Counted from the stretch's first letter, positions 36,040 to 48,110 are shown. The stretch is DNA of 64,000 nt from Silurus meridionalis (GCF_014805685.1 NC_060911.1:12968712-13032711); one strand, 5' to 3'. The notes: generated by a model not told the origin, from the sequence alone. Numbers and translations: made by a program.

Positions 36040-36610
36040 CATGGCGTCCTAACTGGTAATGATGCTGAAATTTTGGATACAACTTGACGTTTGTATCGCG
36101 ACGCATCGCTTTTAACATGTTTGCATCGGTAAAAACTGACCAATTTTTAATACGATAGAATCGACAATGATTTCTTCTCGCTAAACTGTTTCTGGAGCAC
36201 GTTCTCTCAGCACCACTGCTACAACGTGAATGACGTATCGCAACATTACGGAGACCGAGGCGTGTCCCGAGAGTCACACAGAATAAAGATTTACATGGCA
36301 GAGGTGGAGCTGCACCTTCCTGTAGACAGAACAGGAAAAGAACGTCTGGTTTTATTTCATCTTTTGTTCTTTTTGCCGTGAAAGGGCCATGCATTAGAAG
36401 TCAGAAGGTGCTTAATGATTTATGATTAATATATTTATATTAATGATTTGCTGTCTAATAAAAAGAACTATTTGTACCATACTGAATTGCATAGCATTGG
36501 ATTTTTGTATTGATTCACATGGTGTAGAATCGAATAAAAATCGGATCACACTGCATCGTAATGGGGTGAATCGTATCGCATCGGTAGCTGCTACATAGGT
36601 ATCGTTAACG
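36040..36610. mobile_element. Possible hAT-like relic
   Basis: Repeated ATCG-rich text such as GCATCGTAATGGGGTGAATC and GTATCGCATCGGTAGC is typical of some fish hAT termini. Weak evidence; no transposase frame. Confidence 0.35.
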
Positions 36611-36619
36611 TTTCCTATC

Positions 36620-38140
36620 GTGGGCTATGCATCGAGCTGCGTAACGCATCAGCCTCAGTTATGGAGATGCAGATCACTATATATACCACAGCTCTTTTAC
36701 CGGCAAATTTCAATTTCCTTATTATTAATAGACGACGCATTTGAACAGATCGGATTTGATATTGACGACAAAATCCCGGCATCATTGACACACTCACGAT
36801 TCACACCTTATTTATATATAATGTTTGGTGGGTGGGGGGAAAGAAACGTCTAAAGAACAAAATCAATGTCTGTTGGGTCCCATCTTTGCCTTCAAAATGC
36901 TATAGATTTTCTTAGGTGCACTCATATAAAAAAAAAAAAAAGGTTCCTTAAGTGTTTGGAGGATAATTAAGGGCTTTTTGCTTCCAAGAAAAGGGCACTT
37001 ACTTGGAATCCTTTCTAACGGCAGGGGGCAGGGGGTTTGAAGGCAGAGACGTGCTCGCGAATGGTTCTTTCTACGGACCTTTTGCTGTATGGTATTTTTC
37101 TGGGAAATAAAAACAGATTGATTTATCAAACAAAATGCACTTTTTTTTTTGGACATAAATAAGCTTCCTGAAAGTTGCCATGGTAACACGAAGGATTCAG
37201 AATAACCTAACCCTTCTTCAAAAGGAAGCTCGGGTTTCTATCCGTGTGTGCGTATTTCCGGGTTCTCCGGTTTCCTCCTACACATTCGCACCATCCCATT
37301 CAGCGCCTATTAACCCTTCATGCCTAGGAGGATAGCTTCTGAGCCACCCTGATCAGGTTACAACGATGAACTAATGTACACGTCTAGCAGGACTTGTACT
37401 TATACAGCAAGTTATTTCCCCCCCCACACATCCATGCTGAAGTTCGTGGAACTATAAAATGTCCTGTCTTCATTACAGACTGTGGGCATGTCAAGTTGTC
37501 ATCCCATCAAATGTAGTTAACATGCGCTCTCTTCAACCCTCAAAGGAAATATAATTTTCTGCCTGATCACTATGGTAACTGTATCAGAAGCAGTGGTTTC
37601 AATTGTACACAAACATATGTGTGTGTGTTTGGGGGAAGGGAAAGCAATTGTAATGGTGAATGCTATATTCCAAGGTTACAGCACCAAAGTGAGATGATGG
37701 AGCACTGAGCACTGATAGCATTTCTGTTTTTAATGAAATTTCACGACCGGATGCTCGGATCATTGCTAATCAAACTGGCTGGCCAAATGTAATTAATTTT
37801 AATCATATATTGAAGTATATCTGTGATATTTTGTTGTATACATGGCTTTTTTTATGTTCTTGATTTATTTATTTTTTTGGCCTAGAAGAATTATTGTGTA
37901 AAAGATGTCGTATGGCATTTGGTGATTTGGTTCCAATTGCATTACTCTTGTTGCTGCTCACAAAAAACTGGGGTGGACTGACTTTTCAGAACTGATCCTT
38001 GAGGTGAACAAATTGTGTGAGAAGAAAACGTGATAATTACACCTTCAGGTTTGTTTGGGGTCTCAGAGAAAAAGTAGAAAATAGACGATGGTGGTCATAG
38101 TGGTGTTTTCCATGAAAAAAAAAATAACCATGGTAGTATA
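36620..38140. other. Intergenic; no gene identified
   Basis: Short interrupted frames only. Contains the 37560-37745 member of the diverged repeat pair and A/T homopolymers. Confidence 0.5.
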
Positions 38141-38484
38141 CAGTGGTCCCCCGGGTTACGTTTAAAGACCTCCCGCGAGTTCCGAAAATTCACGAATTTT
38201 GGACGCACCCCCGCAGCCCCTATGGTACCTTGTAGGTTCCTTTTTGACGGATACTCAACAGAAAATGTGAAGTAACGGACATAAATACTTTATTACTTAA
38301 AATGAATAATACGATAATGTGTTTTAAAACATTTTATGAAATTTGTCATAGTTGAAAATGTTATTCCTTACATTCTTTAACATTCGGTCCTGCTCCGGAA
38401 TTTTAAGACAATCCGCAACTTGCTGTGAGGTTACAAATGAGAACCCGCGAATTTTCCGACCCGCGAATTATCGGGGGTTGACTG
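38141..38484. mobile_element. Tigger/pogo-like MITE
   Basis: The left end CAGTGGTCCCCCGGGTTACG and the right end read inward CAGTCAACCCCCGATAATTC are inverted repeats, flanked by TA on both sides. Size and termini fit pogo/Tigger MITEs. Confidence 0.75.
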
Positions 38485-38514
38485 TATAACGATGATGATT
38501 ATTTTACAGTTTAT

Positions 38515-38690
38515 TTTATGGCATTTGCAGACAGCCTTATCCAGAGTGAATTACATTGCCATTCATACAACTGAGTAGCTTATGTTTCTTGAGGGCATTG
38601 TTCAGGGCCCAAGATTGGCGACTTGGTGTGGCTGGGATTCGAACTCACAACCTTTAGCTCCAAAGCCCAAAACCTTTACCGATAAGGTTT
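38515..38690 (-). mobile_element. SINE, inverted
   Basis: GCCTTATCCAGAGTGAATTA followed by GGGATTCGAACTCACAACC, an inverted B box, and TTTACCGATAAGG. Confidence 0.7.
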
Positions 38691-38699
38691 AACATTGAC

Positions 38700-38928
38700 G
38701 TTATAACATTATTGTGAGTGAATAACACTGATTATCTCTTCATAATGGCACCTGTTAGTGGGTGGGACATATTACGCAGCAAGTGAACATTGTATCTTTA
38801 AAGTTGATGTTTTGCAGCAGGGAAAATGGGTGAGCGTAAGGATTTGCTCGACGGGTCAGGACTGTTTTGGGAACGACACGATATTAGGCATGAGGTCATA
38901 ACGTTATGCCTTATCGGTATGAACCCAC
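38700..38928. mobile_element. Tc1-family MITE
   Basis: Shares its 3' body (GCACCTGTTAGTGGGTGGGA) and terminus (GCCTTATCGGTATGA) with the element at 45225-45725. Confidence 0.7.
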
Positions 38929-38929
38929 A

Positions 38930-40700
38930 ATACGGTGAATATATCCAACACCCTTTTTCTACAGACACATGAGAGGATAAAACCAGACACGACAGTTCCC
39001 ACAATAGATTCTTTATTTAAATTAGCACGACGGCAGCACAAAATAAACCACACAAAGGAAAGTATGTTACTTCGACAGCAAGTCAAATACTGACATCTGT
39101 AGGTCACAAGCTGCAGGTTGTGTAGGCATGGTGGAGAACCGTTCACAATCAGTGCGATTAGCCAAGAACATGCCTGTGCTGTAATTTGCCGAAGATGCAA
39201 TAAAATAGCTTCGATGCACAATGTATGTAGATGGGTGTATGAATAGGTTTAATGAGGGCCTGACTAATGCAGGAGTACACCAAAAATTCACCGTGATCAG
39301 CAAAGTCTTCTCTGCTGGCCTAAACTCCGTCAGACTCACTGACATACGTTTTAATATTTTTGTCCATGAATGTTTTAAATCATTCTTAGTCCCTTAAATT
39401 TATAGCTTTTCTCTCGAGTATGAGTGTAGGTTTGAATTTCTATCCAATCAGATTTCAGCAGTCACGTTTTGCCAGTGTCAAAGGTATCTGTCTGCCTTGA
39501 TCCTTCAATGCAGAAATCCTGTAGCTTAAAATAGATGTTGCTTGAAGCTGTTCCTTTACCCAATCAGATATCACCTTGCTGACTCCAATAACGATGCCAT
39601 TTTCACATCCTTTGGTCACACTAGCCAAAGCTCACAACCTGCATCTGTAGCAAACCCCAGGAAAACCGTAACGCACAGAAAAACTGCACAAAGTCATGAG
39701 GTTACTATCGATGCTTCTGCTAGAGATGATGTATGCGGGTGATGCAGTTGTGGCTACAATGAAGGGAGACCTGTTGAATTGTGTTTATCGGGTTTCTTGC
39801 TTTAGTAACGACGTTCATTCTCACTGTATGAGATTCCAGTCCTGGGCAGAGCTTTGTTATACTGCGCTTGACTATAATATCGTAGTTTCTATAGACGTGG
39901 CGTCATAATGATGGTATTGAGAGTTGGACTGGTTCAGGTAGGACACCGCTGAAGGCCATGAAAGTGTTCCTACCAGGTCACAAAATGTACGTGTAATATT
40001 TATTGTGCATTTATACCCTTTGAGTCAATGTCCAAATTTATATTCCATAACAGCATTTCCACACTTATAAAAGGTTCAAGCTAATTATTCCCCATGAAGG
40101 TTACATTCAAGTCTCTTTGGTAGAATGTGGACATTGATTAAAAACATGACTCGTATATAAAATATGATTTTCGTCTGGATGGGCAGGTCACATACTCCAA
40201 ATCCTATGAGTGTAATAGGTAGATACGAGGCGATGAGTCAATGAAGCCCTCAAAATGTAACAAGCAGCTGGTAACCTGAATACGATGAATGGCATACTCT
40301 TTACTCTTTTGACTTCAGTCTAACATCAAGTTACTAGAATAATGGATTTGAACAATGTAGCCATTAGTTGCATTAAAAAACAGTGGCGTACCTCACTAAG
40401 GAGCCACTGGTCCGTGTACCGTTTAGTCTCAAATACCTTTTCTTCTAATACTCCAGAACCAACCTACGGAAAAACACGTAACTTTCCCCATTTTGTCACG
40501 GATGCACGGAAAAGAAAATCGAAGGGAAAATATAATTGCAGACCTGCAGAAGCAATACATCAATATTGTCAGTTTCAGGTCAGCCGTGCCAGATCGGATT
40601 AAGATTAGAAGTGGGTGGAGCTTATACGGCTTTTAGAGGTAGCTGCACTACGTAATACATGTAATTTTTTTTATTAGGTTATAAGCTATTTTATTGTACA
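38930..40700. other. Intergenic; no gene identified
   Basis: A stretch near 39905-39960 (GGTTCAGGTAGGACACCGCT) resembles 46190-46215 in the prdm9-like intron, so a dispersed repeat is possible. Frames at 39067-39345 and 40342-40602 have no recognisable domain. Confidence 0.45.
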
Positions 40701-40702
40701 GA

Positions 40703-40920
40703 TACAAGGTGGTATCAAAAAGTTTCAAGACTGGTTTTATAACACGCCAAAAGAACTACATCGCCCTCTGTGGACACATTCCAGAAGTGGCAGGAACGCT
40801 GGGAGCGCTGTATTGCTGTGCAAGGGGACTATTTTAAGGGTGATGGTGTGTAAACATACATAAATAAAGTACTTTCTTGTGAACAGGGCCAGTTTTGAAA
40901 CTTTTTGATACCACCCTTAT
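40703..40920. mobile_element. Mariner MITE with C-terminal transposase scrap
   Basis: Near-perfect inverted ends (GGTGGTATCAAAAAGTTTCA). The interior encodes FQKWQERWERCIAVQGDYF on the plus strand, the C-terminal tail of mariner transposases, so it arose by internal deletion. Confidence 0.85.
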
Positions 40921-41554
40921 AGCTACAATGTAAAAATAAATAAATAAATAAATAAAGTTTACTTTCTCTGCGTCGCGTATGTGACCTGCCAAACCTCGCA
41001 TGGAATCGCGGATCCTTTTGTATTTAAATTTCCAAAACCTTGAGCTGTCAATGGGTGGGACTATATCATTGACGTCACTCACAGTCTATGTCCAACAAGG
41101 GAAAAGCCAGTAATACCAGAAAAAAAAAAGTTTTGAACAATAGAGGTAGTCCGAGAAATTGTGGAGGACATTATGAAGCTCACGCAAGCAAGTTGATGGC
41201 AGTTGAAACTCTACATGAAGCAAGGTAAATACAGTTTTTAGAAATGTATAAACAATTTACCCTTCGCAAAAAACCCGCCCTCCTTAGTTACTGTTGCTAT
41301 GTCCAAAAAGCCATGCCACCATGACGAAAACGCCGGTTAATCGAGCTCTATGCAAAGGATCAATTGCTTATACATTTATGAAAACTGTATTTACACCTTA
41401 ATCCATGTAGAGTATGAACGGAGATTTGGCAGTGATTGGCTAGAAATTGGGCTTAAAATGTTCTGTTGTACTAATTAATGATTGTATTAGCCTTATATTA
41501 ATACAGTAATACCTCAGTACTCATCTGTAATTCATTAACACTTATGACATGACT

Positions 41555-41665
41555 TAGAACTGAGCAGGGGAGGATTAAGGGCCTTGTTTAAGGGCCCAGC
41601 AGTGAAATTTGAACCTGTGAATTTCCGATCCAAAGTACAATGCCTAAACCACCTCATTCCGAAAC
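41555..41665 (-). mobile_element. SINE piece (copy A)
   Basis: GGATTAAGGGCCTTGTTTAA and an inverted tRNA-like box (GAACCTGTGAATTTCCGATC). Its copy B partner is at 53645-53760. Confidence 0.6.
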
Positions 41666-41999
41666 TTGTCAGCAGTGCTGAAAGTGCCGAACAACTATTT
41701 TTTTTAAGAAGGGCAGGCATACAAAGCGATCCTATAATCAGATACTGTATACAAAATAACATTTATCTTCACTTTAATGTGTGGAAAAAACAAAACAACA
41801 AAGCTTATGAAATACAGCATTCTTTAGAGTTGGCTTTAAATTTTTTTTTTTTTTTTACGTATTTTGAAACGTTTTAAACTACATTGTTTTAACACTTTTT
41901 TAAAATGCCGTCTTGGTAGCATTTATAAACACTTTAGGACCAATGCTTCAGGCTTAAATGCACAGAAAGCAGAAAGCTTTCCTTAACCCAGCCATTACG

Positions 42000-42420
42000 G
42001 TTGCACAAACCAGCCCGGATAAATGGGGAGGGTTGCGTTAGGAAGGGCATCCAGCGTAAAACGTGCCAAATCAAATACGCGGATCACGATCAGAAGAGAT
42101 TTTCATTGGGAGTGACGAGGATGGACAGCATTAGAAACCAATTTATTAGAGGGACAGTGCATGTAGGACGTTTTGGGGACAAAGTGAGAGAGGCCCGACT
42201 GAGATTTTGGCGATGTGCAGAGGAGGGACATGGGGTATATCAGTGAGAGAATGCTGAGGATGGAGCCTCTAGGAAGAAGAAAAAGAGGAAGGCCAAGTAG
42301 GTTTATTAGTGGGGCGAGGGAAGACATGCATTCAGTTGGTTTGAAAGAGGCAGATGTACAGGACAGGGGCGTATGGGGACAGATGATCCGTTGTGGCGAC
42401 CCCTAATGGGAGAAGCCGAA
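42000..42420 (+). pseudogene. Non-LTR retrotransposon 3' end (copy A)
   Basis: Encodes on the plus strand LGVTRMDSIRNQFIRGTVHV and GRFGDKVREARLRFW, the C-terminus of a fish LINE reverse transcriptase protein, then the tail GTGGCGACCCCTAATGGGAG. Probably RTE-like; clade not certain. The copy B partner is at 54185-54650. Confidence 0.8.
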
Positions 42421-42752
42421 AAAAATTGTTATATGGCCAAATTGATTCGCGTGACAATACCCTACCAGTTTGTTTCTTAAAGAAATACTTTTCCCATGAG
42501 GACACACACACACACACACTTTCCAGAAACGATCAAGTTTGTATCAATGGAACTACTGCTGCAGGAGCATTAACAGAAGGTATCAGGGTGAGGGAACATG
42601 ACCAGAGGCTACCATGGAGAGCTTTCTGTAGGAAAACAGAATTTATAGCAATTACATCTGAATCACTTTGTGGGATTGTTGGAAGATCTCGAAACACGTT
42701 CCCACAAACAGAAAACTTAAGAACCCATTGACAACTGGGAGTCCTTTGGTGT

Positions 42753-44785
42753 TCACAAAACCACAGTGACCGATGGCTCAACGTGAACACACTTGTGCGT
42801 CTTAAGTGTGCTTGAATGCGGGAATCTCCGTCCACAATGTGAGCAGTGGTAGGGCTTCTCTCCGGTATGAATGCGTTGGTGTATTTGGAGGTGACTCGGG
42901 CGTCGAAAACTCTTTCCGCACTGCGAGCAGTGAAACGGCTTCTCGCCCGTGTGAATGCTCTGGTGAAGTTGGAGCGTGCCCTTTCGACTAAAACTTTTGC
43001 CGCACTGCGAGCACTGATGCCGTTTCTCTTCTGCGTGAACGGCCTGGTGAGCCTCGAGGTGACTCTGGTGAGCGAAACTCTTCCTGCAGCGTGAGCAGCT
43101 GTACGGCTTCTCTCCCGTATGTATGCGCTTGTGGACCTGAAGGTGACTGTCGTATGGGAAGCTCTTTCCGCATTCCAAGCAGGCGTGGGTCTTCTCGGTG
43201 GAGTGAGTGAGCAGGTGCGTTTGAAGCGTGCTCTTTCGGGTGAACCGTTTTCCGCACTCTTGGCAGCAGTGTGGCTTCTCTTCGGTGTGTATGCGCTGGT
43301 GGACCTGGAGGTTACTGTGGCGCCTGAAGCTCTTCCCGCAGTGGGAGCAGCGATGGGGCTTCTCGCCTGTGTGAATAAGCTGGTGCTGTCTGAGGTGGCT
43401 CTGGTGGATGAAGTTCTTCCCGCATTGCATGCAGTGAAAAGGCTTCTCGCCCGTGTGGAGACGCTGGTGCACATTGAAAGCGCAGTGATGGGCAAAACTC
43501 TTGCCGCACTGCAGGCAGCGGTAGGGCTTCTCACCGGTGTGAACGCGCTGGTGGATCTGCAAGTTGCTGTGGTATGTAAAACTTTTGCCGCACTCCGGAC
43601 AGCGGTAGGGCTTCTCTCCGGTGTGAATGTGCTGGTGCCGGAGGAGGTTGCTGTGGTGAGCAAAACTCTTTCCGCACTGCGAGCAGCCGAACGGCTTCTC
43701 CTCTGTGTGGGTGCGCTGGTGTATCTCGAGGTTGCGCTGAAAGGCAAAGCTCTTGTCGCACTCTGAACACTGGTATCGCTTGTTTCCCGTGTGGATGAGC
43801 TGGTGCGTTTGGAGATGGTTCTTCCGGGTAAAACTTTTCCCGCATTCAGAACAGCAATAAGGCTTGTCGCCGGTGTGAATTCGCTGGTGCGCTTGGAGGT
43901 TGCCTTGCCGAGTAAACCTCTTGCCACACTGCGAGCACTGGTAGGGCTTCTCTCCCGTGTGAATGCGCTGGTGCGCCTGGAGGTTGCTTTGCCGCGTAAA
44001 CCTCTTCCCGCACTCTAAGCAGTGAAAGGGCTTTTCGCCGCTGTGAACTCGCTCGTGTGCCTCGAGATGGCTCTGCTTGTTAAAACCCTTCCCACACTCA
44101 CCGCAACGGTGCGGCTTTTCTCTCTCGCGAACACACGGGTGCGTCTGGAGGGAGGTCTGGTGCGCGAAACTCTTGCCGCACTCCGAACAAGTGAACGGCT
44201 TCTCCCCAGTGTGAATGCGCAGGTGGATCTTTAGGTGGCTTTTGCGCCTAAAACTCTTTTTGCATTGTGAACAGTGATAGGGCTTCGCTCCGGTATGGAT
44301 GCGCTGGTGCGTCTGGAGGTTGCTCCGTCGCCGGAAACTCTTTCCACACTGCGAGCAAGGGTACGGCTTCTCTCCTGTGTGAATGAGCTGGTGGATCCGT
44401 AGGGTTGTCTGAAAAGCGAAACGCTTGCCGCACTCTGAGCATTCGTATGGTTTCTTGATTACAGGAACGTGCTGGGGTTCTTTATCGCTCTGATCAGGAA
44501 AACCTTCCCCACACCATGACACATTATTCCGGTCTTCTGTCGTAATGCACTGGTGTGTTTGGTTACCGCTAGAATGAGTAAAACTCTTGCTGCGATTGAC
44601 ATCTTCCTGTTCTTGTCCGGGGGCGATGGGGAGAATTCCAGAAAGGGTTTGGGGGCTACTCCTGGTAGGCATCATATCCTCAATACAGTGGCTTCTTCTT
44701 ATGTGTTTCTGGAGATAAATTTGGGAAGTGTACGAAAGATGACACCATGAACAGGAGAAGACTTGCTCCAGGCCATCTTTCATTT
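42753..44785 (-). CDS. prdm9: prdm9-like exon 7: linker finger and 20-finger C2H2 array
   Basis: Acceptor TTCCAG precedes 44785 and the stop is at 42753-42755; 676 residues follow the first in-frame Met at 44783. It opens with an isolated finger (CSWCHLSYTSQIYLQKHIRR then SH) and a PGQEQEDVN linker, the same order as in PRDM9. Twenty tandem C2H2 fingers with TGEKP-type linkers follow. Finger 4 ends H-x3-R instead of H-x3-H. Finger 12 has F at the helix Leu position. Helix positions -1/3/6 differ between nearly all fingers (only fingers 6 and 7, and 3 and 19, share a triplet). The array is the sequence-specific DNA-binding part. Long finger exons also occur in other zinc-finger genes, but the adjoining PR/SET exons settle the family. 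Confidence 0.93.
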
Positions 44786-45000
44786 CTGGAACATCAAAGA
44801 AAAAGTATTAGACACTTGTTCCTTTAGGAACTGGCATGAACAATTAGAAATGGAAGACTGAGGCAGTCATAATGGGACATGAACATGCACATAGGTGTTT
44901 TTGTAAAACTATTTTAAATGGTTAAATAGACGGGAGGGTTATAATAGCCACTGGTTTCCATTTCAGCAGTGATGATAAAATCTCAAAATTTGCATATAAC

Positions 45001-45191
45001 CGTTTACGGAGGTCTTCATATTCCAGAGGCAGTTGAATTCAAGGCTGTGATCTCTTGGGTACTCCTCTCCGTACCACACCAAAAGCTCCTGTCCTGGTTT
45101 GATGGATTGGCAGCAACGGTAGTAAATCCCTCCTCGATACTGGAGCACCACTAGGTTCTGTTCCTCACCGTTACGAGCACAATTGACGTAC
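45001..45191 (-). CDS. prdm9: prdm9-like exon 6: C-terminal SET
   Basis: This 191-bp exon encodes [40 protein letters not shown] and GEEYPRDHS. It carries the NCAR motif and the two catalytic tyrosines equivalent to human Y341 (IYYR) and Y357 (VWYG). The acceptor is CTTTAAG. The donor is a non-ideal GTTATA after 45001, chosen because it alone gives phase 1 into exon 7. Confidence 0.93.
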
Positions 45192-45224
45192 CTTAAAGAA
45201 TTGGGGAATAAGTAAGTAGAGGAA

Positions 45225-45725
45225 TATACACCAATTAGGCATAGTATATTATGACCTCCTGCCTAATAGTGTGTTGGTCCCCTTTTGCTGCCAAAAAGTC
45301 CTGAACTTGCGAATGCACTGTGTATTGCCACCTTTCTATCAGAACTAGCATTATTTTCTTCAGCAATCTGAGCGTCAGTAACTCGTCCGTGGGATCGGAC
45401 CACACGGACCAGCCTTCGCTCCCAACGTGCATCAATGAGCCTCGGCCACCCAGGACCCTGTTGCCGGTTCACCACTGTTCCTTCCTTCGACCACTTTTGA
45501 TAGATACTGACCACTTAGACTGGGAACAGACCACAAGAGCTGCTGTTTTGGCCCTCGTCAATCTGGTTTAATATCCTTACGCCTTCTCATTTTTCCTGCT
45601 TCTAAAATAAAAATGTTGACTTGCTACTTAATATATCCCACCCACTAACAGGTGCCATGATGGAGATAATCAGTGTTAATTTCTTCACTAGTCAGTGGTC
45701 ATAATGTGATGCCTGATCGGTATAA
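45225..45725 (-). pseudogene. Tc1-family element in the prdm9-like intron
   Basis: Ends near 45225 and 45725 are inverted versions of a TATACCGATCAGGCATAACA-like terminus. The minus strand encodes VSIYQKWSKEGTVVNRQQGP and RLVRVVRSHGRVTDAQIAEE, the N-terminal DNA-binding part of a Tc1-type transposase; the catalytic part is gone. A short relative is at 38700-38928. Confidence 0.8.
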
Positions 45726-45792
45726 TTAGCAATAGTGGAATTACAAATCTAGGCTAATAAGACTTAATCAAACTGCAGAAGGTCTTACTTAC

Positions 45793-45860
45793 CTCATCCA
45801 GTTAGCACAAATCACTTTCTTTGCGTCTATATATTCCTCATCCTTCCTGTTTTTGTATAT
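45793..45860 (-). CDS. prdm9: prdm9-like exon 5: central SET
   Basis: This 68-bp exon, acceptor ATCTGCAG and donor GTAAGT, encodes IYKNRKDEEYIDAKKVICAN and then WMR. It matches the PRDM9 stretch ending in ANWMRYVNCA. It ends in phase 2 and exon 6 restores the Arg codon. Confidence 0.93.
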
Positions 45861-46282
45861 CTGCAGAAAAATTATATTTTATCCATTAACGCCAATTATC
45901 TGCTGTCATGAGATCTGTAAGACAAAGGAGACACTAAACCAAAAGAAGGGCCTATAAGTGACCGACTAAGTGAGGCGGGTGACTTAGCAGGTACATAGTG
46001 AGTGTCTATGCCTGTTTGAGGTTTATATAAAACAACTGAAGAATTGTTTGGACAAGGATGTCCAAGATTATAGCTGTAAAAGTGACTCTATTTAACAACA
46101 CACCTAAAAACAAAGCATGATCTGTAATCGTACATCTGTAGATGGCTGTAGCCGTGGCATGATATTGAAGGCATTAAGAGGTGAATTGATTCAGGTAGGA
46201 CACCACTGGAGGTCTAGGTGTGAAATGCACAGCCAATATGTATAATCAATAAATAATCTTTTTGTTTTAAAAACTGACTCAC

Positions 46283-46554
46283 CACCCAGGAATAACCACT
46301 GTTCATGGCTTCTTCTCGGTCCACCAGCTCCCCTTCGTATGGCCCAAAATGGACACCAACTGGAACAGTCTCAGCTTTATTAAACACTCCCAGTCCAGCT
46401 CCAGCAATATCAGACTGTTGAACCTCCAGACCAAGTGGAAGGGTGAGTCTTGCTCGATTAGTAACCCCTACTGGAATGGGGGTATCAGGGATGAAGACGG
46501 CTGGGCCATGGAACTCGCATTTGTTGATGAAGAAGGACTTGCATTCCTCACAGT
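46283..46554 (-). CDS. prdm9: prdm9-like exon 4: zinc knuckle and N-terminal SET
   Basis: This 272-bp exon encodes YCEECKSFFINKCEFHGPAV (zinc knuckle of the C-x2-C-x6-C-x2-H type). It continues with LTLPLGLEVQQSDIAGAGLG, VFNKAETVPVGVHFGPYEGE and SGYSWVV. The Tyr and Gly of GPYEG equal human PRDM9 Y276 and G278, needed for H3K4/K36 methylation. Acceptor CACCCAG, donor GTGAGT, phase 1 in and 0 out. Confidence 0.95.
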
Positions 46555-46699
46555 CTGGGTGTAGAGGGGAAAAAATGTATTTTTTTGTTTGTTTTTTTTT
46601 TTTGTTTGGGGGGCAGTCGTGTTCGGAAACTCTATTGAAACTCTATCTCAAGTTTTTGCATATAAACTCTATTGTGTTTGGATTTTTAAAAAATTTTCC

Positions 46700-47070
46700 T
46701 TATCACATTTCAGCTCTTCTTCTTTTGCGGCTGCTCCCATTAGGGGTCTCCATACTAGTCTGTCTTCTACATCTGCCTCTTTCTCTTTCCCTCCTTCCTG
46801 GTCTCACCACAGTCCTATAAACTTTCCCTTTCACTCTCACAGATACTCTTCTATCACAAATCACTCCTGCTATCACTCTTCTCCACCCACTCCACCCTGC
46901 CTGCACTCTTTTCTTTACTTCTCTAACACACTCTTCATTACTCTGCACTGTTGACCACAGGTACCTGAACTCCTCCACCTTCTCCCTGCAACTGCACCCC
47001 TCCACTGCCCTCCCTCTCATTCACACACATGTACTCTGTCCTACTCCTGCTGACTTTCATTCTCTCATTT
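46700..47070 (-). pseudogene. Non-LTR retrotransposon fragment (copy A intron)
   Basis: Minus strand encodes VEEFRYLWSTVQSNEECVRE and GWRRVIAGVICDRRVSVRVK, then jumps to the 3' tail, so it carries an internal deletion relative to 56310-56965. Confidence 0.8.
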
Positions 47071-47121
47071 TAGCTCATTTTCTAGTAAATATGTATAATT
47101 ATTAAAATATAAATGCCTTAC

Positions 47122-47208
47122 AGAGATATTCATCATCATTCTCAGGATCGTCTTTGATATGTTGCTGGTCCACTGGGATGTCGTGACCCAAAGCTGATGT
47201 TCCTTGAC
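47122..47208 (-). CDS. prdm9: prdm9-like exon 3
   Basis: This 87-bp exon encodes QGTSALGHDIPVDQQHIKDD and PENDDEYLY, the acidic stretch that leads into the zinc knuckle (DEYLYCE as in PRDM9). Acceptor GATTTTAG, donor GTAAGG, phase 1 at both ends. Confidence 0.9.
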
Positions 47209-47336
47209 CTAAAATCCCAAAGTTAAAATCATCCCCAATTCAAAAAGAAAGGCAGGAAAATGTACTGCATTGAGTCGATAATGAAGTTACACTTCAAAGT
47301 TTCATTCATCACATCTCCTGTGTTCTGTGGTCTTAC

Positions 47337-47460
47337 CAAAGTAACCTTCATCTTCGGATTCTTCTACTTTTACAATCCGCAGTAATGCCTCGTTCTGGTC
47401 TTCCGCGGCGTCCTCCAGAGGGTCCGATGTCCCTACGTTCGAATCTGTACAAGTTTCCGT
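47337..47460 (-). CDS. prdm9: prdm9-like exon 2
   Basis: This 124-bp exon encodes TETCTDSNVGTSDPLEDAAE and ALLRIVKVEESEDEGYFG, an acidic region with a VKVEE motif. VKVEE is a sumoylation-type consensus, function inferred. Acceptor ACGTGCAG, donor GTAAGA, phase 0 in and 1 out. No KRAB or SSXRD similarity. Confidence 0.85.
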
Positions 47461-47639
47461 CTGCACGTTTTTGCAAAACTATTGGCCAAAAGAACAATTT
47501 ATTCTTTAGTAGAAAAGAAACTCTTTTTGTATTCCCGTTTTATAAACGTTCAGCAGCTCATTATCGAGAGACTCCTTTATAAATTCCTTTGGTCAGTCAA
47601 ACCAGCTCTTATCTCAGAATAATCAGTATAATGTGTTTT

Positions 47640-48110
47640 GGTTTAATTTGATTTATATAAAATGTATAATATATGAAATACTTATTATACTGATTCAATT
47701 ATTTAATAAACTGATCAAATAAAATTAAATAAATGGACAAATTAATTAAAATAATTTACATTTGGTAGACTCCATTTGAGTAATACAGATGTGTGTTTTA
47801 CATAATTAAACAATCTTTAATTTTCTATTTAATCTTAATATCTTGTGTTTCTGAAATGCTTACATTGTTTTTTACCCATTACATTTATTTATTCATAAAT
47901 TAAATCTTTCTATCGTTCATTCATTTATTCCTTCGATATGTGAACTTGACACATATCTCCTTTGCATAAAACGTTAGAGAATCCACATGGATTGTCGTAA
48001 AAATGTTGGCGAAGACTGGAAGCGATTTTGTCCACCACTTAATATGTTGGATTTGAACAATGTACTGAAACAAGGATTGCATTCGGTTGCATTCGAAACG
48101 TTACACCCCT
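47640..48110. mobile_element. hAT-like relic (copy A)
   Basis: Ends with GAAACGTTACACCCCTAATC. The body matches 57660-58590 in copy B, which keeps the other terminus (GGGGTGGAACAGTACAC). Confidence 0.55.

Noticed and set aside
35882..36394. 170-codon minus-strand frame
   Set aside because: Composition is irregular, no domain recognised, and it overlaps a possible hAT-like relic.
43119..43766. Long plus-strand open frame over the zinc-finger exon, and other frames at 42533-43927
   Set aside because: These are shadows of the repetitive 84-bp finger units on the minus strand.
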